Assembly: GCF_004353915.1 (NCBI RefSeq)
Contig: NZ_SMRP01000003.1
Span: 310,001-374,000, forward strand
Reading direction: 5' to 3'
Length of the DNA: 64,000 bases
Origin: Paraburkholderia silviterrae
Lineage (GTDB): Bacteria > Pseudomonadota > Gammaproteobacteria > Burkholderiales > Burkholderiaceae
Shown piece by piece: positions 9,107-16,629 of the stretch. The translations under genes and the position numbers were made by a program. Below the pieces are notes generated by a model. It searched no databases. It had not been told where the DNA came from and was given only the letters and a program-made list of their open reading frames with translations. How positions within the stretch are numbered: the first letter of the stretch is position 1; each line of letters opens with the position of its first letter.

Positions 9107-9625
9107 TCAAATAAACTTGATATTCGCTGAACTCGTTATTAATTCTTTAATTTCTCGAGTGCACGGCGTTTTTACCTCATTTGGCGTATTCTGATCTTTC
9201 TTATGGTATGCCATTAAAAGAAAAATCGTCTTCACATCGCCAGAATTTAGAGGGAAAAAATAGATTCTGTCTTTGTTTTGATACTTCATTTCCCAAAGAT
9301 TGATTGTCTTGTTTTGATATTTGAAATCATGAGCAATCTTCACGCCTACCGGCGTATCGTCCTTGAGAATTTTCTGATAGTTGTCAGCCTGCACTGCGTG
9401 AAAGAGGGCACGCCCCATCACCAGAAAGCTAGCCTTTTTGTCAGCAGAATCGACGAAGGTCTTCACACTTCGCGCGAAACGACTCGCTGTGTAGTCGTCA
9501 GACCCACAGATAAGAGCCACATCCCAACGGGTCTTCAATGTCGACGGCATGCCAGACACCCCGGTCGTGGGATCGCCGATCAATCCGATCAGCTCTTTAA
9601 GGGACAGTTTGCGTGCTTGAACCAT
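9107..9625 (-). CDS. Putative RelE/HigB-type toxin, first gene of TAC module
   Basis: A 172-aa protein. The C-terminal ~75 residues (INLWEMKYQNKDRIYFFPL...VKTIFLLMAYHKKDQNTPNEV) follow the RelE/HigB/Gp49-like toxin pattern, with basic and aromatic residues on beta-strands and the typical HxFxKKxxKTPxxEI-like ending (here AYHKKDQNTPNEV). The ~95-residue N-terminal part is longer than in most HigB toxins. HigB-type toxins cleave mRNA on the ribosome. It is first in the three-gene operon, an order also seen in Mycobacterium higB-higA-secB. The upstream DNA (9626-9665) is AT-rich with repeated GTTAA units, a likely promoter/operator. Confidence 0.66.
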   Translation of the reverse strand: MVQARKLSLKELIGLIGDPTTGVSGMPSTLKTRWDVALICGSDDYTASRFARSVKTFVDSADKKASFLVMGRALFHAVQADNYQKILKDDTPVGVKIAHDFKYQNKTINLWEMKYQNKDRIYFFPLNSGDVKTIFLLMAYHKKDQNTPNEVKTPCTREIKELITSSANIKFI

Positions 9626-9832
9626 GACCCCGAACTTAACTTATAAATTAACTTTTCGCAACGCCTATCTGGGGCTGCCTTGCCAAATGTCAACCCTATG
9701 GCTTTCTCGTTTCTGCTGCCAGCATCGGACCGCCGCGCTTCGTGAAATTGGCGCTACGCATGCTCCTACGCTGTCTCCATGCAGCAATCTTAGTTGTGCA
9801 AGGATCGGTGCTTCTTCGCGCTGAGCTAACCT

Positions 9833-10507
9833 TCAGTTCAAGCGATCAATGCGGCTTAGAAGGCGACATAGTTGCCCACGGTGCCACTCGCCGCCATTGG
9901 GCGCCTTTATGCCCAGCGCATTCAACTCAGACACCATCGCGCGCTGGGTAAGGCTTCGAGCACGGAAGCCGACTATTAGCCCCGCCAACTTGCCTGCGAA
10001 TGCATCGGCAGACTCCTTGCGGGCCTCCAAGTTTGGTTTGAGGTTCGCCGGACCGGCAACGCCCAACCTCACGCCCCTTGCTTTTGCTGCCGCCAACGCG
10101 TCACGCGTGCGTTCCCCAATCCGTTTTGCTTCGTGCTCGGCGAACGCTGCCATGATATGGACCGTCAATTCGTTGGCATCCGGCATGTCACACGCAACGA
10201 ACTTCACTTTGCTTTCCAACATTCCGGCAATAAATGCGACGTTGCGCGCTAAGCGATCCAGCTTCGCGATGATGAGCGTTGCACCGCGACGCTTGCACAG
10301 TTCAAGGGCGGCACGAAGTTGCGGGCGTTTTTCCAGAGGGTTCGCACCCTTGCCGGTCTCTGTCTCCGTGAACTCCCCCATCAGTTCCCATTCGCCACCG
10401 TTGAGATAGCGGGCAACGGCCTCGCGCTGTGCGTCGAGACCCAGACCCGACATGCCCTGGCGTGCTGTGCTGACGCGGTAGTAAGCGATGAACTGACCTT
10501 GTGCCAT
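9833..10507 (-). CDS. Serine recombinase (resolvase/invertase family)
   Basis: A 224-aa small serine recombinase. The N-terminus has the YYRVST motif with catalytic Ser13. The arginine-containing KLDRLARN segment and the long E-helix region ELTVHIMAAFAEHEAKRIGERTRDAL follow, and the last ~60 residues hold a helix-turn-helix-like region (SLTQRAMVSELNALGIKAPNG). Such enzymes resolve dimers, invert DNA or integrate small elements. It faces away from the replication genes. Its role here, dimer resolution of a replicating form or excision, is inference. No obvious paired res or inversion sites were found by eye. Confidence 0.9.
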   Translation of the reverse strand: MAQGQFIAYYRVSTARQGMSGLGLDAQREAVARYLNGGEWELMGEFTETETGKGANPLEKRPQLRAALELCKRRGATLIIAKLDRLARNVAFIAGMLESKVKFVACDMPDANELTVHIMAAFAEHEAKRIGERTRDALAAAKARGVRLGVAGPANLKPNLEARKESADAFAGKLAGLIVGFRARSLTQRAMVSELNALGIKAPNGGEWHRGQLCRLLSRIDRLN

Positions 10508-10642
10508 TTGTTCCTCTCGATGCTGGCCTCACGACAAGACGAGCGTTTAATGTGAGGCCAGTATTGCACGCGAGAGTATTATTGTAAATATGTCAAATTG
10601 ACAAAATGACAATTTTCAGGCACGCTAGATACTTCACGGTTC

Positions 10643-11122
10643 ATGGGGCATGGTTTGGAAAAGCTGACTACACGCGAAGCGGCGGCGGTAATCAACGAGG
10701 TGATTCACGAGCCTGACGGCTATTGGGAACAATTCCTCGTCAACAATCGACGCCCTGGCCGCAAGACTGATCGCCGCGTCCCTTACGAGAAGCGAGGCGG
10801 CGCGGTCCTGTATTCGAGAGACGATTTGGCGAGTCTCATCGAATTCGAAAAGACCAAGCGCATCGGCGGCGTCAAGCTGTCGGGCCGCGCGGCAGAGGCT
10901 ATGCGCGCATTCGGCATCGGCGAGAAGGGGGGCAGCACGACTGGCCGCAAGCTGAATGTTTCCGCCGTCACTCTCCAGGCCGATCAAGCGACCGGGGCGC
11001 GATTCGTGCAACTCATCACGAGCGACCCGCTTATGGTCTACAGGCTGGAAATAAGCGAAGCGAAGGCGTTGGCGAAAGAGTTGGCGGACGCAGCCCACGC
11101 GGGCGAACGAGGCGCGCAATGA
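10643..11122 (+). CDS. Hypothetical protein at the head of the replication gene cluster
   Basis: A 159-aa soluble protein starting MGHGLEKLTTREAAAVINEV. The first ~75 residues (TTREAAAVINEV..., then PYEKRGGAVLYSRDDLASLIEFEKT) look like an excisionase/AlpA-type DNA-binding fold, in which a helix-turn-helix is followed by a 'wing' and a YxxxDL helix. No family is firmly recognised. It overlaps the next gene by 4 bp (ATGA), so the two are co-translated. A regulatory or copy-control role for the Rep protein downstream is inference. Confidence 0.6.
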   Translation: MGHGLEKLTTREAAAVINEVIHEPDGYWEQFLVNNRRPGRKTDRRVPYEKRGGAVLYSRDDLASLIEFEKTKRIGGVKLSGRAAEAMRAFGIGEKGGSTTGRKLNVSAVTLQADQATGARFVQLITSDPLMVYRLEISEAKALAKELADAAHAGERGAQ

Positions 11123-11532
11123 CTACTACCATCGTTCAAACGATCTCGGTCGCGGATGCGGCATTTATGCTGCATGTTTATCTCGGTCCGATCCGTAGCT
11201 GGACCGACTTTCTCACTGACAACATTCGCGGGAGACAGAGCGTCGCCGGTCATATGCTGCTGCCATGCGCGCGACGCCATGACGGGAAGTCCTACCGTCC
11301 CGTCTACGCGATATCGGACGTGAGAGCGTTCATTGAGAAAGTGCGGAAAGCGATACCTAGCGCAGGCAAAACACCCATCAAAACGACCGCGCTAGCGATC
11401 GATTCGGGCGTGCATTGGCGCGTCAATAGGTTTGACCGCGACGGCGCATCTGTGGCGCGGCGCTCGTGCATTTCAGCCCGCTATGCTCACCCGTTTCGAC
11501 GCCCCATAAGCCACTGGAACAATCAGTTCTGA
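11119..11532 (+). CDS. Hypothetical protein, paired with the gene before it
   Basis: A 137-aa protein whose ATG overlaps the stop of the previous gene. Residues ~8-75 (ISVADAAFMLHVYLGP...YRPVYAISDVRAFIEKVRKA) have the same arrangement as its upstream neighbour, an HTH-like start followed by a 'YxxxDVxxFI' helix, suggesting that both are excisionase-like DNA-binding proteins that arose by duplication. The C-terminal ~40 residues (SVARRSCISARYAH...) are basic. Function unknown. Confidence 0.55.
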   Translation: MTTTIVQTISVADAAFMLHVYLGPIRSWTDFLTDNIRGRQSVAGHMLLPCARRHDGKSYRPVYAISDVRAFIEKVRKAIPSAGKTPIKTTALAIDSGVHWRVNRFDRDGASVARRSCISARYAHPFRRPISHWNNQF

Positions 11533-11600
11533 CAGTCGCTCCAGAAAACAAAAGCCGCCAGCGGGCGTAGACCACGCGGCGGCAAAAAAAAAACGAACAC

Positions 11601-12542
11601 ATGGATTATAGCCGTCCCGAGACTGCCGACCTATCCGCCTTTCGTCGTGCCATGAAGGGCGCACGCATCGACTATGCCGACTTCACGACGGGCGCGCGCA
11701 TCACGCTGCCACCCACAAAAGGCCGCATCAATTGGCACAGCGGCAATTCTGCCTTCACGATCCACGACCCGACTCCAGACGACCTACAGGCCCTTGGCGG
11801 GCTTCCCCTGACTCGCCTTGAGGTCGCGGTAGATGTTCGCCCGCCGCCAGCTACGCCGCCAGAGCAGCGACGGCACGAGCTGGCGGACATCTTCGACTGC
11901 ATCACGCGCCGGATATGGCCATTCGACGGCCAAGGTCTACAGCGCTGCTACCGGGCGTCGAAGGGTGAGGGTCACAATGACTGGCTCGTCCAGACCGTCT
12001 ACCACGGCCATGAAGACGGGGAGGGCGAGCGACGGATGCCATCGATCCACGAGACCCTATATCTGGGCCACCGCTACGACTATCCCCGCGCCGACAGGAG
12101 CAAGCCGAACACAGCGCAGGTGCGCGTCTACTACAAGAAGACGGACAACGGGGAGGCCCTGCCAGAGAGCAAGCACGTTATCCGCACCGAGGTAACGCTG
12201 GCTACGGAATGGCTCCGCGAGCGCGGCATCAGCAGGACCGGCCACCTAGCGGGCTTCTCGTTTCGCGATCAGCTATCGCAATACTTCCGATTCCTGCGCC
12301 CTGATGCGGATCGCGTCAAAGATCCGGCAACCGGGGGCACGGCCTTAGACCGCGTGCTGAATGACGCACGTGGGCGCATGTTGACCCGCGCGGCAATGAT
12401 GGGCGGCGTTGCATCATGGCTATTCGACGAGCAGGCCATCGTGGACGTCGAGCAACGCGACAAGGAGATGTGCAAGGCGTTCGCGACCGCGCTGGACAAC
12501 CTCAGCCGTCCCTACCGGCCCCAGAAATTTTGCTCCCTATAA
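11601..12542 (+). CDS. Rep_trans-like replication initiation protein
   Basis: A 313-aa protein. LTRLEVAVDVRP, then SIHETLYLGHR, then AQVRVYYKKTDNGE and HVIRTEVTLATEWL follow the order of motifs in the Rep_trans / phage replication initiation family (pT181 RepC, CTX phage RstA). Those proteins nick one strand at the origin and start rolling-circle replication; the YYKKTD segment is the expected nicking-tyrosine neighbourhood. The assignment rests on motif order, not on a search. The ATG follows a run of A's without a clear Shine-Dalgarno site. It suggests element A has or had a plasmid- or filamentous-phage-like replicating form. Confidence 0.6.
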   Translation: MDYSRPETADLSAFRRAMKGARIDYADFTTGARITLPPTKGRINWHSGNSAFTIHDPTPDDLQALGGLPLTRLEVAVDVRPPPATPPEQRRHELADIFDCITRRIWPFDGQGLQRCYRASKGEGHNDWLVQTVYHGHEDGEGERRMPSIHETLYLGHRYDYPRADRSKPNTAQVRVYYKKTDNGEALPESKHVIRTEVTLATEWLRERGISRTGHLAGFSFRDQLSQYFRFLRPDADRVKDPATGGTALDRVLNDARGRMLTRAAMMGGVASWLFDEQAIVDVEQRDKEMCKAFATALDNLSRPYRPQKFCSL

Positions 12543-12568
12543 CTGTAGGAGAGATGCTTTGTTATAGG
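12536..12568. repeat. Inverted repeat at the rep 3' end
   Basis: CCTATAAC and GTTATAGG form an 8-bp perfect inverted repeat with a 17-nt spacer, overlapping the rep stop codon. It may be a weak terminator or part of a nicking origin; no T run follows, so I leave it unassigned. Confidence 0.45.
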
Positions 12569-12717
12569 TTCTATATAAATCAATGAGTTAGGTGCGTTTG
12601 AGGGCTATTTTGAGGGGAGGTGGGAGCTGAAAAGCTGTAAATCCACCGTAGCCGCCATTGAAAACTGAGTCCAATTCCTGGTATGGTCGTTCCCTCATAA
12701 ACGAGGCGAGGGACCAC

Positions 12718-12888
12718 ATGCAACACCTTTCACTAGACCAGGCAGCGGACATGCTCGAAGCGATGACGATCACCCAGACCATCGACGCAGGACACGCCAT
12801 TGTGCATGTCGGCACCGACGAAGCAGGGCGGCGCGTCGTGCTCATGAATGACTGCAACGGCAACAGCGTTTTGTCGTCCGCAATGTGA
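12718..12888 (+). CDS. Small hypothetical protein
   Basis: Encodes 56 residues from the ATG at 12718 (MQHLSLDQAADMLEAM...), preceded by GCGAGGGA. The frame is open 60 bp upstream but no better start is there. The sequence alternates charged and hydrophobic residues and ends NSVLSSAM. No membrane segment and no recognised family. It lies between the rep gene and the secreted protein gene on the same strand. Confidence 0.5.
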   Translation: MQHLSLDQAADMLEAMTITQTIDAGHAIVHVGTDEAGRRVVLMNDCNGNSVLSSAM

Positions 12889-13013
12889 CGGAAAGGGCGG
12901 CGAAGGTGCGCTCGCTCGTGAGCGCGTCAGAGCCAACCCGTCCCTATCCATACCGTAGCTATACCAGCAACACTCGTCCAAAACTGTTTGTTACCTATCC
13001 ATACGGGGAAAGA

Positions 13014-13493
13014 ATGAATTCGACGATTCGCGCTCTTGTTGCGGCGGCTTGCATTGCCGCTCCTATGATGAGCTTTGCAGCCGGAGACGCGCCGGACTTT
13101 GTGCAGGACGGAAAGGACGCAATCCAAGCGTGCGAGAAGGAGTATCAAGGCTATTTGGCGGTTCAGGACGCGACCCAAATGGCCGATGACTCGCAGCACG
13201 ACTTGGACGACGCGATGGCGCGTGCGGGCGCGTCTACGTCGAGCAGCAAGTCCGCTTCGAAAGAGGCTGTCCCGCCGTATCACAAGCAATGCGTAGCAGA
13301 AAAGAAAAAGGCATTGCTTCCTGAAGCGAAGCGTTTTATCAACAGCTTTAAGCGGCCTACCGCGCAGGCAAAAGCAAAGAAAATTGTTGCGCAATGGATG
13401 ACGACAATGGACGCGATTGGTTCATCCGTTTCCGAACAAGAGGCAGCAAAGTTCGACACTCTTGCAAACGAATTGCAGCTCGACAGTCTGTAG
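13014..13493 (+). CDS. Putative periplasmic protein of unknown function
   Basis: Encodes 159 residues from the ATG at 13014, which has GGGGAAAG just upstream. The N-terminus MNSTIRALVAAACIAAPMM followed by SFAAG is a clear Sec signal peptide with cleavage after AFA-type sequence SFA-A. The mature protein is helical and rich in Ala, Lys and Asp, with two cysteines (QACEKEYQG and HKQCVAEKK) that could pair. No family is recognised. It is the last gene of the rightward cluster in element A and the only exported one; an entry-exclusion or phage-immunity role would be a guess. Confidence 0.65.
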   Translation: MNSTIRALVAAACIAAPMMSFAAGDAPDFVQDGKDAIQACEKEYQGYLAVQDATQMADDSQHDLDDAMARAGASTSSSKSASKEAVPPYHKQCVAEKKKALLPEAKRFINSFKRPTAQAKAKKIVAQWMTTMDAIGSSVSEQEAAKFDTLANELQLDSL

Positions 13494-13641
13494 AAAATCA
13501 CAGCTTCGCGAGCGCCAAAGACGATATAGACGGCGAGTGCGGCGGCAACATTCTGCCGCACTCAAAAAGCCAAAGTCTTAGGTTTTGGGCGACCTTTCGA
13601 TGGCCGTCCAGTCATCAACTGGCAGCACAAAAGACGAAACC

Positions 13642-15588
13642 TTATACATTGGATTGCTGGCTTCTTAGCCGTTTTCCCACCGCCACTTTCTGACGCTCGG
13701 CGCACTTGATTGCCGCCAGCGCATCGCCAATCCTGAATGGTGCTACGCCGTCGAGCGCAGGGAATTGCAACCCGGCAAGGCTCACCGCCAGCTCGTCGGC
13801 GTTGCGGTCCTTTGCGTAGCGGCTCCCGCTCTGCGTTTTGCCGCGCTCATGCCCTGCAAACTGCGCCATCACGCGCTCAGGCAGGTCAAGCCGTTCAAGC
13901 GCCGTCACGAAGCCATTCCGGAATGAGTGGAAGGTCTTCATCCCGTCCCGCGCGATACCCAGCTTGTTACCTAGAAATCTCTCGTTGAACCACGACCCGG
14001 CAGGCTTGCCGTAGCCCTTCACGCGGTCGCGCCTCAGCTCCGGGAACAGGCGCGTATGGCCCGCCCGCCGTAGTGCACTCACATACTCGGGCAAGCCAAG
14101 ACGCACCAGCTCTCCATGCAGCGGCACGACGCGCGTCGAGTTGACCGTTTTCAGTGACTTGTCGGGCGCGTCCTCTACCTTGTCGCCTTCAAGGTTGAAA
14201 TCCAGATACCACACACCGGCTGCTTCTGTCTGCTGCACGTCATCAAGGTAGAGCTGTGACAGCTCATTGATGCGCCCGCCAGTCAGCAGGCCCAATAGCG
14301 GGAGCCAGTAGTAGTGCGGTCGCCAGTGCGTGAAGCCTTTCTTGTTGAACGTCCCCGCGCCTTGCTCAAACCAGTCCTGTGAAAAGATGCGCGTCAGCTC
14401 GTCGGGCGTGAATACGGCCCGCTCGTCCTGCGCGCGCTGGCCTGCGCCGCGGCCTCGCTGGAAGTCCGACGCCGGGTTGAATCGCATCATGCCCGCATTG
14501 ACGCCGTAACCTAGAACCTCGCTCAGGTGACCCACGTGACCCTTGATCGTCGTTTCCGACTTGCGTTTCTGCCTGTCGCGCTGTGCAAGCTCTATCAGCT
14601 CGTGGAGGGTCTTGGTCTGGCCGGTCTCGCGACGATACTTGCGCCGTGACTGGTAGATGTCTGTTGGCAGCAGGGCGAGCAGCCGCGCAAACTCTAGCAC
14701 GGTCGCTTTCTCGATGTCGCCTAGTGCCGGATCGCCCATCAGGTCAATGAACAGACCAGCTTCGGTCGCGTTGCGTTTCGCCGTGCCAGCACTCCACTTT
14801 CGGTCTCGCCGGTATGTCTCGAACAGCTCAGAAAACCGCGTAGAGCCGTGCCGTGCCGTGATTGGGTCAAAGATGGTCGGCGTCGAGATGGGGCTCGCTG
14901 GCGGCTCGACATGTGCTGTAACAGGTGCGGGCGCTGTGGCTGGCAATCCTGCGGCCAACCGCGCACGCACGCGCGCAACGGCGGCTTTCGGCACGATGCA
15001 TTCAGATGGGGAAAGCTCAAGCTCACCGTCAACAAGGAAGCCGGTTTCCCCCGTGCCCCGAAATACGGACTCGCGCGCTACAGCGCCGACGGCGAACCGC
15101 CCGAGCGTGGCGCGGCTACTGAAAAAGCGAACGACGCCGGAATACAGGTCAAGCTCGCCACGGGCGATGGCGTCGTTCAGCACGAACGAGCCGTCGTGAT
15201 CGCGCTCTACCTCGTCCAGGTCGGGAACCGTCCAGCAACGCAATCCCTGGACGCGGGCGAAGGCGTGCGCGCCGTCTGACAGCAGCTCACCGGCAAGTGC
15301 GGCGGCGGACATGCCGATAGATGCGGCGGCTTCGGCAAGCGCAATCGTGCCTTCGCCGACGAGTAGAGGGCTCTCACGTCTGAGTTTTTCAGTGTCCATC
15401 GCCAGAAAGCGTTCTCGCCAGTGAAGTTGTATCTTCAGTGCCGCGTTCTTCGCGGCGTCCAGGGTTCGCAGGCCGGTAGAGGTGTGAATCTCCGTGCGTC
15501 CCACTAATGGACGCAGTCGCTTCGGGACGACGAGACGAACCGCATAGATGCCGCTGGGGCGACGATACAGGCACGAAATCCCCTTCAT
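13642..15588 (-). CDS. Tyrosine recombinase/integrase of element A
   Basis: A 648-aa integrase. The N-terminus (GISCLYRRPSGIYAVRLVVPKRL) resembles the DUF6538-type arm-binding domain common in large Burkholderia integrases. The catalytic domain shows LLTGGRINELSQLYLDD (first Arg), FHSFRNGF (HxxR), AGHERG (His) and SRYAKD (nucleophile Tyr). It is read away from the tRNA-Gly, with its start 85 bp from the tRNA 3' end, the usual place for the integrase of an element inserted at a tRNA 3' end. The ATG at 15588 is used; a GTG lies 12 bp upstream. Confidence 0.92.
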   Translation of the reverse strand: MKGISCLYRRPSGIYAVRLVVPKRLRPLVGRTEIHTSTGLRTLDAAKNAALKIQLHWRERFLAMDTEKLRRESPLLVGEGTIALAEAAASIGMSAAALAGELLSDGAHAFARVQGLRCWTVPDLDEVERDHDGSFVLNDAIARGELDLYSGVVRFFSSRATLGRFAVGAVARESVFRGTGETGFLVDGELELSPSECIVPKAAVARVRARLAAGLPATAPAPVTAHVEPPASPISTPTIFDPITARHGSTRFSELFETYRRDRKWSAGTAKRNATEAGLFIDLMGDPALGDIEKATVLEFARLLALLPTDIYQSRRKYRRETGQTKTLHELIELAQRDRQKRKSETTIKGHVGHLSEVLGYGVNAGMMRFNPASDFQRGRGAGQRAQDERAVFTPDELTRIFSQDWFEQGAGTFNKKGFTHWRPHYYWLPLLGLLTGGRINELSQLYLDDVQQTEAAGVWYLDFNLEGDKVEDAPDKSLKTVNSTRVVPLHGELVRLGLPEYVSALRRAGHTRLFPELRRDRVKGYGKPAGSWFNERFLGNKLGIARDGMKTFHSFRNGFVTALERLDLPERVMAQFAGHERGKTQSGSRYAKDRNADELAVSLAGLQFPALDGVAPFRIGDALAAIKCAERQKVAVGKRLRSQQSNV

Positions 15589-15672
15589 GGAGGCCACCAC
15601 TGTAGTAGCCTTGCGGAGAACTCGCGCCTTCAGAGCCAGAGTTGACGTGAAATCAACGGCTTAGGAGGGGGT

Positions 15673-15747
15673 TGGAGCGGGCGATGGGAATCGAACCCAC
15701 GTCTCCAGCTTGGGAAGCTGGGGTAATGGCCATTATACGACGCCCGC
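15673..15747 (-). tRNA. tRNA-Gly (anticodon CCC), hybrid copy between two elements
   Basis: On the minus strand this is a complete 75-nt tRNA: acceptor GCGGGCG pairs with CGCCCGC, CCA is encoded, and the T arm contains GTTCGATTCCC. The anticodon loop TTCCCAA gives anticodon CCC (reads GGG). It lies between elements A and B. Its 3' 24 nt repeat at 7473 and its 5' 40 nt repeat, with two D-loop differences, at 33267. It is therefore probably a hybrid of sequence carried by element B (5' side) and element A (3' side). A TAGAAT -10-like box lies 14 bp upstream, in element B DNA. It is the only intact copy in this window. Confidence 0.94.
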
Positions 15748-15752
15748 AGAGC
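15708..15752. repeat. Left att repeat of element B (anticodon arm to 5' flank of tRNA-Gly)
   Basis: These 45 bp match 33267-33311 at 43 positions; the two differences (15728-15729 GG versus AA) fall in the D-loop. Identity begins inside the anticodon stem and ends 5 bp upstream of the tRNA. The uninterrupted 20-bp block at the anticodon end is the likely crossover core. Confidence 0.85.
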
Positions 15753-15963
15753 CAGTGATTCTACAGGGATTTTTGTGGTTTGGGCAGTGGCGTGGTTTGG
15801 ACGCTGGCGTGAAAAGTGTACCCACTCCGGACGCTGCCGCTGGCATCACCAGAGTGTCATCGTCACGTGCTGACACGAACGAAATCAGATAATCTCCCCT
15901 TGCACACGAAACTTTTGGTGATAAAATTCGCGTTACCCGAAAACAACCTACGGTGTGTCTTGT

Positions 15964-16629
15964 ATGGCGACTTTGCCCGTTGATGGTATCGAAGCTCTCG
16001 AACAACTCATCGTCCATAACATTTCTCGCGATGCGCTGATGGCTTGCGAGGATGCATATCACAATGGAGATGCAAAAGGCCGCACCCAAGCGTCTGCGTT
16101 TACGCAAGGGCACCGCCCGTCTGCCGCTGGCCAAGTGAAGCACTTCTACATCAATGAGGCATTTCACGAAGCTTTGTTGGCTCACGGTGCAGATCCGACG
16201 CCTCTTTGTGGTACGCGTCTGGTTGTGGGACGCTGGGGTATCTTCCACGTTGCACGTCTCAATATCCCCGGACATCAGTGGGTGAATTTGCGGCGGAGCG
16301 CGACGCGCAAGACGTTGGCGGAAGTCAACAAAAGCATCGAGCGCAAATACGTGCAGCGCGACTTGTTCGATGAAGCGTCGGACGCTACGGCTGGCACCAT
16401 TTTCATTCTCGGTGTTATGGATGGTGTCGACGCGAATGGCATCGCCCAACTGACCCAGGTCATGTTGGCGCTGCCAGCGCCCGATATGAAGTCGTGGTTG
16501 TATATGAAGTCGGTGACCGAATTCTTGAGCCTGTACGAGCAGACGAACGCGGTGGGGCAGCCGGACAATGCACTGCCCAAACTCAAGACGCAGCCCAAGA
16601 AGCAAACTGGAAATGACCAAGGGAATTAA
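15964..16629 (+). CDS. Unknown protein translationally coupled to an HTH/ImmA-IrrE gene
   Basis: Encodes 221 residues from the ATG at 15964 (MATLPVDGIEALEQLIVHNI). Features include a mid-protein TRLVVGRWGIFHVARLNIPG strand-rich region, basic LRRSATRKTLAEVNKSIERK, and a lysine/glutamine-rich tail. No family is recognised and there is no signal peptide or membrane segment. Its end overlaps the start of the next gene by 17 bp. Genes fused or coupled to XRE-COG2856 (ImmA/IrrE) partners are often toxins or regulators the partner controls; that is only a hypothesis here. Confidence 0.62.
   Translation: MATLPVDGIEALEQLIVHNISRDALMACEDAYHNGDAKGRTQASAFTQGHRPSAAGQVKHFYINEAFHEALLAHGADPTPLCGTRLVVGRWGIFHVARLNIPGHQWVNLRRSATRKTLAEVNKSIERKYVQRDLFDEASDATAGTIFILGVMDGVDANGIAQLTQVMLALPAPDMKSWLYMKSVTEFLSLYEQTNAVGQPDNALPKLKTQPKKQTGNDQGN

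Larger units (their letters stand above)
7473..15672. mobile_element. Element A, 8.2 kb integrated element on the 3' side of tRNA-Gly
   Basis: Bounded by the 24-bp direct repeat of the tRNA-Gly 3' end (7473-7496 and 15673-15696). It holds a large tyrosine integrase next to the tRNA, a serine recombinase, a Rep_trans-like replication protein with small companion genes, and a toxin-antitoxin-chaperone module in AT-rich DNA near the left end. No structural phage genes, mobilisation relaxase or conjugation genes are visible, so it looks like a small replicating, integrating element or satellite. How it spreads is unknown. Confidence 0.82.

Noticed and set aside
9833-10507. Invertible segment controlled by the serine recombinase
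   Set aside because: No inverted recombination sites were found flanking a promoter or gene nearby, so a resolvase or excision role is as likely.
13535-13563. Hairpin GAGTGCGGC/GCCGCACTC as a terminator
   Set aside because: The stem is perfect, but neither strand has a T run after it; it may be structural but cannot be called a terminator.
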